Below, piece after piece: positions 25,716 to 37,960 of a DNA stretch of 64,000 bases. Origin of the DNA: Salvator merianae (Eukaryota; Chordata; Lepidosauria; Squamata; Teiidae); NCBI GenBank assembly GCA_003586115.2, contig QVOM02000042.1, forward strand, positions 41,023,483-41,087,482. The letters are read 5' to 3'. Under the pieces are notes generated by a model that did no database searches, was not told the DNA's origin, and saw nothing but the letters and a program-made list of their open reading frames with translations. The first letter of the stretch is position 1; every line of letters starts with the position of its first letter. The translations under genes were made by a program, and so were the position numbers.

Positions 25716-26983
25716 ATGGTCTCCACAGTTAGATTGTTAATCTTACAACATTGGAAAGCAGGGGAGCCATTATTAATAGAAGAATGGTATGAAAAGTTAT
25801 GGCAGTTTGCAGTCAATGATATAATCAATATAATATATATTAGATCATTTAGAAATAAAACCAGATGCATTGATGAGAAAATGGCAACTTTTATTAGCAT
25901 ATGCATTATACGACTAGCAGAGTGATCTTCCTATTAAATTCTATGTACAGTACTGGTTTTAAAAAATATATGAATACTTCTGTTTGTAGGCAATTTAAGG
26001 TGTGGTTTTTAAAATTTTGTTGAAGGAATTACAGTTTCGCGATTGTTTTTTGTTGTTTCTGTTGCTTTAAGCTCTATCCTAGGTCTATGGTTCAGTGGTT
26101 GATTTGTTCTGTGTTATAATTATGTTTTGTAAAATATGCACAAGAAAAAAAACCTTCTATAAGGTTTTCTCCTTCTCTAAGCCAACTTTTATATCTTTAT
26201 TTCTACCACTGTCTTCACTTTTAATAGATTTTTAAAATTATGTTCACAGTCATTTATCTAATTCATCTGTGACTGTAATCTCTCTTACTAATACATTTCT
26301 TATGTCTTACAAGAAGTAGTTCTTCATTCTCTCCTTCAAAATACAGTGAGTTAAAAATCTAATCATTCTGGTGTCTGATTTGTATTTGTTAGTAATAACA
26401 TTTGGCTTCATTAAGAATCTCAAGGCAATGTACAGCACAAACTAGAAAAAACATAATTGTAAAATTTAAATATTATATTTTTAGGATACAATTTGAGTGT
26501 TCATTACTGGATTATATACTCATGTGCCTTAGAGAAATGTTTTAACCTAGAGTCTAGAAGATGTTCTGGTGCTAAGTTAGTGTCCTAGAAATATAGTCCA
26601 ACAAATGGGGAGATACTACTGATCCAAAGAAACATAGGAAAAGGCCACAGTTGACTTTATAGATGCTTAAATAAGTATCTGCCAAACTGATGGAACTGCT
26701 AGGCATAGTTTCAAAGTTGCCCCATTCCTTTTTCCAGGCTCAGATTCACTCCTCACTAGCTCAGGCTGTTAATTTTCTGGGATCTGATACTGCTGGCATG
26801 GAACATTCTTTTATGATCCACCTGATAGAATTAATGCTCATTTCCCTTGTCTGGTAGTGCTGAGGGATCAGCTTTCCTACACCCTAAGCAAAGACTTCCA
26901 CAGATTCAGGATGCAATATGCCATCTAGGAAGCTTGCATCTTTGATTAGAACTTGGTGCTTATCAACCACATCTAGCCCCTAC

Positions 26984-27325
26984 TAGGGATGTGCAAATTT
27001 TGATTCGTATTTGACAATTCTTACGAAATTTCATTTTCGCAAATTTTCGCATCGAAATGAAAATGAGTTTTTTTGCACTTACAGTTTTCGATCGAAAACG
27101 AAAAATGAAATTCATTGAATTTTCGCATTTTTCGCAATTTTTGCTATGTTTAAACAATGAATATGGCATTTTCAATGGTGTTTTCAATGGGAAAACATTG
27201 CAGAAAAAGCGAAAACGAATGCGAGAAATGCATTTTTCGACAATGAAATTAGCTGACGAAGCAAAAATGCAAATTTTCGTTTCAAAAATGAAGTGAAAAT
27301 GATTTTTCTTCCATGCACATTCCTA
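26984..27325. mobile_element. Palindromic TTTTCG-rich MITE
   Basis: Ends TAGGGATGTGCAAATTTTG and GCACATTCCTA, inverted; CTA precedes and follows. The interior alternates TTTTCGCA and TGCGAAAA motifs, giving multiple nested inverted repeats. Same terminal class as 6923-7278. Confidence 0.75.
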
Positions 27326-28225
27326 CTAAAGACCGGGAAATAGCTGCACTTTAGGACATACATTTCTTATCAGTAAAATTTGTTATACAGAGAGACTCAT
27401 AAAAAGGCTATAGATTATATGTGGAATGGAGACTGTGGGGTGAAGAAGACTGTGAATTATAGAAAGGAGTTTAGATTGTTCCTATACATAAAGTTCATAA
27501 AAAAGAAGTAGGATGAAATCACTTATTTGCATATCTTTTATAGCACAATGCTGAGAAGGAAAGTTTTGGGTTTTTTAAGAAATGGATTTAATATTTATTG
27601 CCCATCTTACATCAGAAAGTCTTAAGGGAGGTTTTTATCTTATAGGGCCTGAAAACATTTTATCCTTATATCTACCTATATAAGTATGTTTGATTGCTCT
27701 ATGGTTGAGTTCCTTACTGGTTTTATTCTGGCTGTTTTATTATAATTGTGACTGTGATATCTGTTATTTTGGTTATTGCTGGTCTGACTCAGTAATAAAT
27801 TCATTAATGAAATATATTTCTGGATTTATAACAAGTGGGTGACAAGCATTTAAAGAATCATATATTAGATTAATTTTTGTTCCTGTTCAAACTATATTTT
27901 GGGATTAGTGACATCTGTTAACATTCACAGGCTCTGGCTTGTTGACAAGAAAAAAAATAATCTGTTTTCTTCCACTAAGGTAAATAGCTTGTCTTGTTCC
28001 TGCCTCTCCTATGTCAGACTTTTCTTTTTGTTACAAAATACAGCTGTAACTTGGATCACAACATACTATCTAAATACTGCCAAAGTTCATGACCCATTAT
28101 CTATAAGTACTTAAATCTTGCTACAAAGATTCTGATTTATATAAATCTTGAAACAATTTCTTTCCCAAAATCAGAAAGTCTTTCTTAACCATCAGTATCT
28201 TTGGTCTCTTATATACAGAACTAAC

Positions 28226-28600
28226 TTGGGCCCTTTTTGCACTTTCCACCTTGGAATGGTTAAATCCAACTATTCTAAGATGGAACAGTCCCTGCAGTGT
28301 GGCGGCCATCCACACTGCAAGGGCTAGAATAACCTGGAAATGGGCTCCCAGCATTCACAGTGCGATACCCACCATGACAGAGGCCACAGAAACGTCTGAC
28401 CGTTGCTATAGTGATCAGGAATGCAGTGCGTGAGTGCACAGTCAGAGTCGTGCCATGGGCTGCAGTGTTTGCACCAGGAAATAGGTGTGAATCCTGCTTA
28501 CTGGAAGCAGTCCAGCTGTTCCCGGTACAGCTGTGGACAACAATTTTGTTGTCCCCAGCATAGACGCCATGTCTTGCACATAACTGTATCATGCAAATCC
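28226..28600. mobile_element. MITE, GGGCC(C)TTTTTGCACTTT family
   Basis: Left end GGGCCCTTTTTGCACTTTCC. The body is similar to 21082-21480, with GCAGTGTGG and ACACTGCAAGG inverted motifs. The right end is degraded. Confidence 0.6.
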
Positions 28601-28980
28601 ACACTATAGGTGCCTCAAGATGGCAAGAGACAATCACAAGACCTAAAGAAGATCCCATAATTGCCTTTTGCCACCTTTGTCAGATGCGGGAAACAAACCT
28701 GGGTTTTCACCTCTGTCTGCCAGATTCTTGCATTATAATTCCTCTTGCAAAGACCTGGAAGCCAGCCAAGTGCCCACCTACTTCCATTTGTTTTGGTTTG
28801 GTTTTGCACGCTTGGCTAGCTTCTGGATATTTGCAGGAACAATGATAACGAAACAAACATAGGTAAACATAGGTAAGTGATCATTATTACAGAGAATCCA
28901 CCATCATCACAGGTATTATGGGATATTGCCTAGATATATTGGGACAATATTGGGAATAGCACAGTTATGGTTTTTAGCCC
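28600..28980. repeat. Dispersed repeat, copy 2 (pair with 18590-19030)
   Basis: Same order of conserved segments as 18590-19030, same strand. It follows directly after a MITE. Confidence 0.6.
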
Positions 28981-29248
28981 ATTCTTGGCTGCTTTTATGT
29001 ATCAAGAGCCCTCTGCTTGCCAAGATCTGCCCCTTGTGTCAGCATCTTGCTTTTTGTTGTCAGTCACCATCTGTTTTAATCAGTTCTCTACAGATCTAGC
29101 TCAGAAGCTTGTGAGTTATACTATCAACAGGTTAGTTCTAAGAATTAGGGTGTTTTAAAAACCACTGCAAGTTGTATTTTGATGCATTATATTTCTAATG
29201 TTTTTTTACCCAAAAGTCCAATTCTGCTCAGTTTTCCATGGTTAGTCA

Positions 29249-29684
29249 AGGGATTTTTCTGTACTGAAAGGCCCATGGTATGAACCAATAATCTAGACCA
29301 GCCAGGCCCACTGGTTTGGACCATGGCATAGAGTGGTCTGGAACAGCTCCATCTGCATGATGGCACTGGTCCAGATCTGCCCCCATCCTGGTCACAAACT
29401 TCACATGAGCTCGGCAGCATATTTTGGTACACTGCCAAATGAGTCCCCCACTGGTCCTCATCATGGAGGTGCACCTTCTGCATGCTTCAGTGTTTTGGAC
29501 CAGGGCCCACTGGTCCATCAGTAGACTTGGGGCTACCAGTGATCCTGATCAGAGCCTCCCTGTATTATGCTCAGATGGAATGGACCAGTGGGTGGCAGCA
29601 CCTCACAAATCTACACTAAGGTGAGGATCAGAAGATAACTTTGCAGCTCTCAGTTCTGGATTGAAGGTAAATGCAGAAAGGGTC
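29249..29684. mobile_element. MITE-like element
   Basis: Left GGGATTTTTCTGTACTG and right AAATGCAGAAAGGGTC are imperfect inverted ends. The interior has CTGGTCC and GGACCAG repeats. 436 bp. Confidence 0.5.
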
Positions 29685-30253
29685 AAGATCAACATGGTGC
29701 TATCAAATTACTCAAGCATATATATAAGATATGAAAGTATAAAGAGACTTTGGCTTTGAAACTGTACTGTAACACAGTCATATTCTTTCTAAATTCCTTC
29801 TCATTAAAAATACCAACACTCACATGGCATTTGATTGGATCCCTGCTGTAACAATTGATAGTACAACTGTCATGTACTGACTACATAAATGTCACCAGTT
29901 TCTTTTGGATGCCAGTATTATCAGTAATGACAAGAAGAAGGTTCTAATTATGTCCACACAAAGTGAGTAATCAATTTAAGGACTTTTAAAAAATATTATC
30001 AATTTAGCTTATATAATTGTAATTTATAACCACGAACTCCTATGCAATTAAGTTATGTATCCTTTTGCTGAACCTCGCTATCACACATACAGCATTTATC
30101 TGTCAGAGAAAAAGAAATTACATCCTTTATAGTTATAAAATCCACAGGAAAGAAAAGAAGATAATGAATGAGGGTATATTCATATACCTATAAAAATCAG
30201 TAACAAAATTACAGATTATCTTAATAAAATCAGATTGAATTTTTGAATTTCAA

Positions 30254-30537
30254 GGACCTTTCCACACCCACAGCATCAGACCTTCAGATATGGGGGAAAT
30301 AGATAGACAGACAGATAAACAAACCAGGCTATGAGGGCCACAGTCAGAACTGTTTTGATAACGTGGTGCCTGGAGTTACGTGGTGGAGTTATACACAAGC
30401 AGTTGGTTTAGTATACCAGCTGGAATGCTGTGTAAATGACTTACAAATAGTCCGAGTTTCAAAGGCTGCAGTGTGGACCAGATATTCCAGGGGTTCCATT
30501 GCTGGATTGCTCTATCGACCCAATGTGGAAAGGCCCC
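30254..30537. mobile_element. MITE with GGACCTTTCCACA ends
   Basis: Left GGACCTTTCCACACCCAC, right CAATGTGGAAAGGCCCC, inverted. 284 bp, non-coding. Confidence 0.6.
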
Positions 30538-30698
30538 ACTGATCTCATGTGGCCCATCTCCCTCATGACCCTAATTGGGGTTATTGCCAGCAGCCCCTGC
30601 TGCTATAGGAGCTAAGGTCCCACATGACTATTTCATGACCACGAGAAGCACTAGAGCAACCGAAGCAGATCCCCCAATACTGACTAGATATGCTGTGT

Positions 30699-30722
30699 CC
30701 TAACCGTAACCCTAACCCTAAC
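30699..30722. repeat. Short telomere-like motif, four CCTAAC units
   Basis: CCTAAC, CGTAAC, CCTAAC, CCTAAC: four consecutive units of the vertebrate telomeric hexamer with one substitution. Confidence 0.8.
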
Positions 30723-31161
30723 CCCATTCAGTCCAGCTTATCCAGGTTCTAGATGGCACAATGAATTGCGTTTCTTATTTTTATTTTTCCCTCTCTGCCC
30801 AGTCTTGTCTGGTTGCAGATTGAATATTTAATCTGTGTTCCGAAATAACAATTTTGCTTCAAATTTCAGATAATATGCCAAAGTAAATACGTAACTCCAA
30901 AATATAAAGTGATATTTAATATACATTTGATCTATATACTAGAATTATAAGGAAACCTTACAAAAAATTTATAACTGAGTAATATGAAATAAAAAACCTG
31001 TTTTCAGATATGTTATATTAACTTAGCTCCTTCCTTTAGAAACGTATCATACATCTTTATATCAATAAGCCATTTCAAATATAATACACAAACACAAAAT
31101 AAAGAAATATAATGATTATGATAATGATGATAATGATAATAGTGATGATAAGGATGCTTGG

Positions 31162-31381
31162 TAGAGATGTGCAAAGTTTGGTTCATGTTCAAAAATTCAA
31201 CTGAATAATTTGTGTTCAAAGCTGTTCATATCAGACTAAACATATTGTTGTTCAAATATCTGGAAACTTTCTGTTCATATCGAACCAAACATGTGGTTGC
31301 TTGAATATCTGGATATTTTATTGAACGAAACCAGTCCTTACTTGTGAACATAAACAATTTGATCAAACAGTTCATGCCTAC
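31162..31381. mobile_element. (G)ATGTGCA MITE, copy 3
   Basis: Left TAGAGATGTGCAAAGTTTGG; right TTCATGCCTA, degraded. Interior GTTCATATCGAACC-like motifs. Confidence 0.55.
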
Positions 31382-31752
31382 TGTGATTTTGCCCTTGAAA
31401 GGTGCTTTTTCCAATGAAAAACATAGTATTTTTTGTTTTCAAACAAGTTTGAAATCCCACACAATCATTTGTTTGATTAGATGGTTCACTGCTTCTAATC
31501 CTTGGTGAACTCTAAGTGTGACTAGATATTAATTAGCTTTACCCAGAAAAAGGTAAAATAGACTGTAAGTACAGTTTATCTTTGTGAGAAGATATATGCC
31601 TACATGCAAGAACTTGGTTTCATTTCAAATATCTTCAGATAAAATTATTTAATTTATTGCTACATTTATTAAAAAGGAAAAAGGTAGTGTTAGGGAGCCT
31701 AGAATGTACAGATTCATAAAATTTTCATTAGGAATAATAAATGTTATCTTAC

Positions 31753-31853
31753 TTGGCTTCCAATGCTAGTGCAATGATTCCTGCAGCCATAGGTGCGGAT
31801 GCTGAAGTTCCTGTATGGCTATCAGTACAACGCTGCCTCAGGTCTGTAGTGAT
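31753..31853 (-). CDS. PCSK5: PCSK5 internal exon with catalytic serine
   Basis: Internal exon of 101 bp, 33 codons plus two bases of a split Asn codon. The acceptor is TTTCCAG and the donor is GTAAGA. The peptide starts [20 protein letters not shown] and continues with [13 protein letters not shown]. The Ser of GTSASAP (TCA, 31805-31803) is the nucleophile of the Asp-His-Ser triad in the S8B subtilisin family. The preceding exon ends in RKI, so the junction reads RKI-ITTDLRQ as in the convertase family. The last two bases, AA, combine with the first C of the exon at 282-179 to give Asn. SASAPMAAG fits PCSK5; PCSK6, as I recall it, has SVSAPMVAG. No frameshift or stop is present. Confidence 0.96.
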
Positions 31854-33587
31854 CTGGAAAGGGAGGGAGGAGAGCATGTAATTGATAATATTATTGTAGG
31901 AATCAGCACGTTTCAATTATTCAAATAGCTTATAGGCATTTAAAATACCATCTATACTGGAGAAGATAGAACATGAGTAAAAAATAAATTTTGGTCTGAA
32001 CCTTACGAAGCATGCCATAAACGTATTTGCCTCTCAGAACAACAATAAAATTTCAAACAACAGGTGAAATCCAAAGCTGTTAAAGTAATGAAGAGTTTCA
32101 TTACAAGTTCACTTGGATGAGTTGAGATAATTTCCCATATTTTATGGCAACACTGCATGCAAAATTAAACTCCATTCTGCTACTGTGGGTAGTGTAACAA
32201 GACTTACCACGTACATCTGGACAATAGGACTAGACAAGAACCCAGTTTGAGTTATTATTTCAGGCTTCATTTATTACAGTTTATCAACTATGTGAAAAAA
32301 TGAATATTGTTAAGGCTAAATGTTTCTTTTCTTGCCCTCAATCAGCACCAGGTCTGACAATACTATTCTAACTTGTATTAAGCTTTACTTTATATATCTG
32401 GAAAACTCTGGCTTACCTATTTTTATTTATTAGAAGCATTTATTTGCCTCAGTTCTTTGAAAAATGCAAGAAGACATCAAAACACTTAAAATAATAACAC
32501 ATGAAGAACCAATATTACACTAACAATGACCTTCAACAGCAGTAAAAGCAAAACAATAAATATTGTTCCCAGAAACTTGGTAATAAAAAACCAAATGTTT
32601 TGGTGGGGGGAAAAAATTAACAGACAGCAAAGCAATGCCTTACTTCAGGGAGGCCTATGTTCTCAAAGTCAGTTAACAAATCAGGAAAATAACCCAAAGA
32701 ACACAAGACAGAACAACAGAAAAACTTTCAGCCCCTTGATTATTATTCTAAATTTTATAAATTATGTTTTCTAAAACCTAGAATGATCACATGAAACATG
32801 CTCTGTAAACTAGTAACACGTGTGTTCTAAAATATATGAAATCAAATTGTTGTTCTACTCTGTATAAAGGTGAAATTGCCTGCGTTCCTACCTAGATGCA
32901 ATAGAATAAAGCATCAAGTACAGTATAAACAGAAGTACAGCTTAAATATTTACTGAAAAGAAGGTGTTAGAAGGATGGAATTTTAGATACACCGTGATAC
33001 TTCACAGAAGCTTATCGTCTGAACAAAGTAAATTTAAAAATTATAATAAAAAGTATTAAAGATTTAAGCTTATATAATTTATAGCATTTATTCAGGCCCT
33101 CCCACAATATGCATGGATAAATAGATAGGTGAATAGAGTGATGAAACTTGCTTCCACCCAAACCCACGAATGGTGAACCACAGTTCTGGTGATGCCACAA
33201 GGAGGCCTTCTTAGTTTATCTTTGTGCCTCACCAGGCTGGTGTAGGAACAGATGCCCTGACAATTTCTCCAGAGGTTTCTAAGTCACCACTAGATCTTAG
33301 TGTTCCTAACAACAGATAAGCACCTAAAAGAAATCCTCAGCAGAAGTGTGACAGCATAGACAAGGTCTAGACATTCAGCTGCAGTTTCCAGAACTTAATA
33401 GTGCAATGCAAAATATATTACAGCAATTAAGACTGATCAAGATGGTTCTAGAAGCACAACCAATACTTTCAGACAGAGAACATGACAATCAAGAGGGGCC
33501 CCAGTAAAGATTTCCTGAACATAGGGAATGCCAACCAGCAACCTCACTTTCAAGACTGGGTTAGTGGCTCTAATCCAGGGTTAAAAC

Positions 33588-33710
33588 CAGCGGCGGTGCG
33601 TGCCTTTAAAAGCGGGTGTTCACTCCCACCCCATCACCGTTCGCGATGGCCCCGCGAACGGCGATGGGGTGGGAGTGAACACCCACTTTTAAAGGCACGC
33701 ACCGCCGCTG
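33588..33710. mobile_element. 123-bp hAT-type hairpin element with 8-bp duplication
   Basis: Arms 33586-33645 and 33653-33712 are inverted copies over 60 bp with two mismatches, separated by a 7-bp loop (ATGGCCC). Element ends are CAGCGGCGGTGCG and CGCACCGCCGCTG. The flanking octamer GTTAAAAC is exactly duplicated at 33580-33587 and 33711-33718. CAG...CTG termini with an 8-bp duplication are hAT hallmarks. CpG-rich and little decayed, so probably young. Confidence 0.9.
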
Positions 33711-33937
33711 GTTAAAACTATCATTGAACTTCACTTTCTGCTAGGATCCAAGGAACCAGAATGGGGGAGGGAGATTTTGGAGCATTTGATTTGCTCCTTG
33801 TCATAAGCTGCTGGAGCCATGGGCTAGCTAGAGCCATGAGATTCACCTGCCAGGTTCCTCTCCATAGCATATGTCAAAGCTGTGATGAACGGTCTCCTCA
33901 AAGGATAGATTAGACTTCACTGCCATAGTATTAGAGT

Positions 33938-33974
33938 CGTGTGTGTGTGTGTGTGTGCGTGCACGTGCGTGTGA
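33938..33974. repeat. GT microsatellite
   Basis: An interrupted (GT)n run, with GC interruptions towards the right end. Confidence 0.9.
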
Positions 33975-34399
33975 TGTCTCTATAATTCCTTAACTCTTGC
34001 TCTGGTCTTACTCATCCTAAATCCATGTTCTAAAACTACTGATCCAGGAAATCTACTTACTTATCAGCCTGACTCCCAGCTTTAACTCTAAGGTCTTTTT
34101 GTGGTTTCCTTGTGCATCTTCTTCTGCCTCTGCCTCTCGACTTTCCTGATATGACCACTGGACTGTGCTCCTGTCTTATGCCTCCGCTCAGCATTCTGGC
34201 TGCAGTTTATTCTTGAATTATGTACTTGGCTGGTGTGCAGGAACACTGGCTTTTTGCCTAGTCCTGGAATATTCTTGTTTGGTCTCTGATAAGACTATCA
34301 ACCACAATGTCTTGTGTTCTGTGTCTACTTAATCTTTCTAACAAGAACAAACACCAGACAACTGTCTTTCTCGACACTCAGCCCTTCAGTCCTTCAAGA

Positions 34400-35665
34400 G
34401 AGAAAGAGTCAGTGGAAGTACAATTCTCTTGCTGCTCCTGATTGCTAAGTGGCTTTTCATAATGTTGATTAGAATGGTTATGGAACTGGAGACACTGTTT
34501 TACAATAGTTCCAACTCTTATCTCTGTGGCAAGTACCAAAGGGTTGTGATGGGAGATTTTTATTAACTTCCCTAGCAGCTCACTTGTGAGGTTCCCCAGA
34601 GGCCAATTCTGTCTCCTATGTTGTTCAACATCTATATGAATCTGCTGGGATTGGCCTTCAGAAGGTTTGAAGTATGGCTCCATCACTATGCTGATGATAC
34701 TCAACTCTACATCTCTATTCCATTTGTGTTTGGTGAGGCAGATCAGGTGCTGGACCAGGACCTGGAGGCAATCATGGATTGCATAGAGTCCAATAAACTA
34801 AAGCTGAATCCCGGCAAGATGGAAGTACTATCTTTCTCATGTTAGGGAAAAGATTAATCCAGGCAAGATGGAAGTACTGTCTGTCCCAGGTTCCCATGTT
34901 AGGGAAATGAAAAGACATCTTTTCTTGACACGGTTCCAATTCTCTGGAAAGAACAGGTTTGGAGTTTTGATGTCCTCTTGGATTCACACTTGTCACTTGA
35001 ATTTCAGGGGGCAGCAGTAGCCAGGACTATCTATTTCCATCTTAAATTACTCTGAGAGTTAAAGTCCTTCCTGGACAGAAAACATTTGGCCACAGTGACT
35101 CAGGCTCTTGTAACCTCTAGGTTAGACTACTGCTTCCTTTGAAGGTGATCCGGAAGCTGTAACTGGTACAAAATGGAGCAGCTAGGCTGGAGACATGTTA
35201 CTCTGTTCCTTAAAGATCTGGGTTCAATTCAAGGAGCTGACTTTGACTTTTAACCTCCTCTCATAGGGCCTTGCCCATTAGTTAAGATCATTCGTGAGGC
35301 CCTCCTGGTGATCTCATTCCTGGATGATGTCCATGGGGCAACAGCCAGAGAGAAGGCATTTTCTGTCATGACCCCAGGTCAGGAAGAACCTCACTTTAGA
35401 GGTTCACCAGGTGCAGTTCACTAATTACTCTACGGCACTTGCTGAAAACTCATCTAGTCACCCAGTCATTTGGAGATTAATTTGACTTTCTGCTGCTCCT
35501 CCTCCTGACATCATTTCTCTCTTTTAAATTTGCAGATTTTATTATAGATTTTAATATTTTCCCCTAATTTTAATCACGGTTTTAAGCTTTATGTTGGCTG
35601 TATTTTTGTAAACCACCCTGGGGCTTAGATAAAGGACAGTATAAAAATGATAATAAATAAAGAAC
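34400..35665 (+). mobile_element. L2-like LINE remnant, reverse transcriptase to 3' tail
   Basis: Plus-strand jockey-superfamily LINE. The frame at 34618-34845 reads MLFNIYMNLLG, then HHYADDTQLYISIPF (catalytic YADD intact) and LEAIMDCIESNKLKLNPGKM. Degraded C-terminal coding follows (VTSRLDYC-like near 35110, LVQNGAARL-like near 35165). The 3' tail reads TTTTTGTAAACCACCCTGG and ends in AATAAATAAA at about 35662. The tail and YADDTQLY context fit the L2/L3 group better than classical CR1. A short duplication near 34805-34905 (GGCAAGATGGAAGTACT twice) breaks the frame. Stops and frameshifts make it inactive. Confidence 0.75.
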
Positions 35666-36239
35666 AGTAATAAAAGCTTGGTCAACTTAGCCCTACTTAT
35701 ACAAGCAGGCTCTCACTCCGACTGCTGTGACTGCTAGGCACCTGTCCCTTTACTTTACATTTGTGCTTCTGTACTGTTGCCCAATTCCTGTGAAATGATC
35801 CTGCGCAAATTTGCAAATGCTGCAAAGCCCAGTCCTGTTGTTCCTTCCCCTGCTTTTGTGTTGCCAGGCCATTGCTCCTGTGCCTCCTGAACTTCTTACT
35901 GTCTGGCTCAGTATCTGTTACTATCTAGTCTCACTTCTGGTCCTATCCTCCACTTAGGTTTCCAGCCCTATCCTCCACTTAAATTTTCTGGCCTTTGGAA
36001 CTTTTGGAGGTCCCCCACTCTGATTCCAAAGCTGGCGCAAGCTTTAGAGTCTGTGTGGGGGCTCGTGGGGGCAAGGATATACTGATGTGGATGGATTTTT
36101 TTCTGTGCCACGTGCAATCTATCCCAGCTTGGGATGGATTGTGAACACTGGATCAGTTGGACCACTTTATGCCAGGCAAGTGTGGAAACAGCTAAGATCT
36201 TTTGCCTGATCAGTAACTGTCAGCTCTGACTCTATTAGC

Positions 36240-37960
36240 ATATAGAAGCAGTTAAGAATTTTTAACTCAAATATGTAGCACTTTATATTTGTTCACATTG
36301 AATAGCATCTGCCACTGGGATGCCCAGTCCCCCCAATGTATAGAGATCCCTTTGGAGTTTTTGATAGTCCCTTTTTGTTTTTACAGTTCTGAACAATATG
36401 GTAGTATCAGCAAACCTGGTTATTCTGCAGGTCATGCCTGACTCCAGATCATTTATAAATATATTGAAAAGGAACAATCTCAGAACAGAACACCTTTGAG
36501 GGACCCCATTCGTTACATACCTCCAGTGTAAAAAAATGTCCATTTACTGTTACTCCATTTTCTATCTCTTAGCCAATTGTTTATACATATTAGGACCAGT
36601 CCTTTTATTCCATGACTCCTGAGAATACTGTTGATGAGGGACTTTATCCAAAGCTTTTAGAAAATTTAAGTAGATGGTGTCTACAGGCTCATCCTTGTCC
36701 ACATTTTGTTAACATAATTTTAAAAAAAACTCTAGAAGGTTAGTTAGATAGGACTTTCCCTTACAGAAGCCATGTTGATTGCCTTTGAGCAAGCCCTGTG
36801 CCTTTCAAATGCTTGGAAATTGTATCTTTTAACAATGGTTCCACTATCTTTCCCAGAATGGATGTTAAGCTGGTGGGTTTATAATCCCATGAGTATCTTC
36901 TTGAGCCCTTTTTACAAATTGGAGTTTTGTTACAAGCCATTGACAGTGACAAGTCATACTTTTTTGTTAGGAGGTCTCCAATTTTGGCTTTAAGTTTTTT
37001 AATAACTCTTGGCTGGATGCCATCGGGGCCTGGTGATTTGTAATGCTTAATTCATCAGTAACGCCTACCACTTCTCTTGTCATTACTATTTCCCTCAATT
37101 TTTTAGACTCCCTTCCTAGGAATAGGCGCTCAGGTTCAGAGGTCTGCCCCAAATTATCATTTGCGAAGACAGATGCAAATAAATCATTCAGCTTCTTTTG
37201 CAATTTCTTTTTCTCTTTTTAGCACATTCTTGACTCCTTCATAGTCCAAGTGACTGACAGCCTCCCTGGCTTGTTGCCTGCTTATAATTTATTTTAAAGA
37301 ATCCTTTATTATCAGTCTTTTCAGCTTTGGCAATATACTCCTCAATTTTCTTTGTTTGATTCTCTCATGCTTTCTTTGCATTTCTTTTACCAAAATTTGT
37401 ATTCATTTTTGTTTTCTTCATTAGGAGAAGCCTTCCCCTATCTCAAAAATGCTTTCTTACCCCTAATAACTTCCTTGACCAGATTTGTTAACCATGCAGG
37501 TCTCTTCTTGACCTTGGAGGACTTTGTTTAATTTTAGGAATAAATTGTAACTGAGCCTCTATTAGTATGGTATTAAACAACACTCAAACTTTCTAGAGGG
37601 AGTTTACCATCTTGGCCTTCGCTTTGAGTTTCCTTTTCACCAGTCTTCTCAATTTTGAAAAGTTCCCCTCTTTGAAAATGAAAGTAACTATGTTGGACTT
37701 GCTCACTGCTATAAATGTTCAGTTTTATTACATTATGATCACTATTCCCAATTGGTTCAACTATGTTTACTTCTCTCACCAAGTCTTGAACACCACTTAA
37801 GAGTAAATCCAGTATTGTCTCACCCCTTGTTGGTTCCCCAGTCAACAACTCCAGCACACAGTCATTTATGGTATCTAAGAATTTGACCTTCCTCTCATAG
37901 TTTCAGTGAACATTTATCCAATCAGTGGGGGGAACTGAAGTCTCCCCTTATTATAAGCTA
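36240..37960 (-). mobile_element. CR1-type LINE remnant, endonuclease and reverse transcriptase
   Basis: Minus-strand CR1 fragment in which coding pieces follow the normal order with several frame changes. The endonuclease end lies at 37857-37690 (GEPTRGETILDLLLSGVQDL, VREVNIVEPIGNSDHNVIKL). A linker lies at 37203-37100 (KKLNDLFASVFANDN). The reverse transcriptase covers 36950-36800 (PICKKGSRRYSWDYKPTSLT, ILGKIVEPLLKD) and 36520-36290 (VTNGVPQRCSVLRLFLFNIF, INDLESG). The active-site region is RFADTTILF, where ADD has become ADT. It ends before the C-terminal domain. Opposite orientation to the neighbouring L2-like LINE. Confidence 0.85.

Larger units (their letters stand above)
283..31752 (-). 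other. PCSK5: PCSK5 intron (31.5 kb)
   Basis: Intron between the catalytic-Ser exon and the exon at 282-179. The flanking phases agree (2 bases + 1 base), so no intervening constitutive exon is needed. It is filled with transposon remnants listed separately. I see no gene or recognisable repeat in these stretches: 283-550, 1020-1640, 7280-9980 (AT-rich, with a GTTTTT run at 8821-8862 and poly-A near 8960), 14990-15740, 18060-18550, 19030-20460, 22850-24100, 25720-26980, 27330-28220 and 29690-30250. Some of these probably hold older unrecognised repeats. Confidence 0.9.

Noticed and set aside
30699..30722. Chromosome end
   Set aside because: Only four hexamers, flanked on both sides by ordinary intron sequence.
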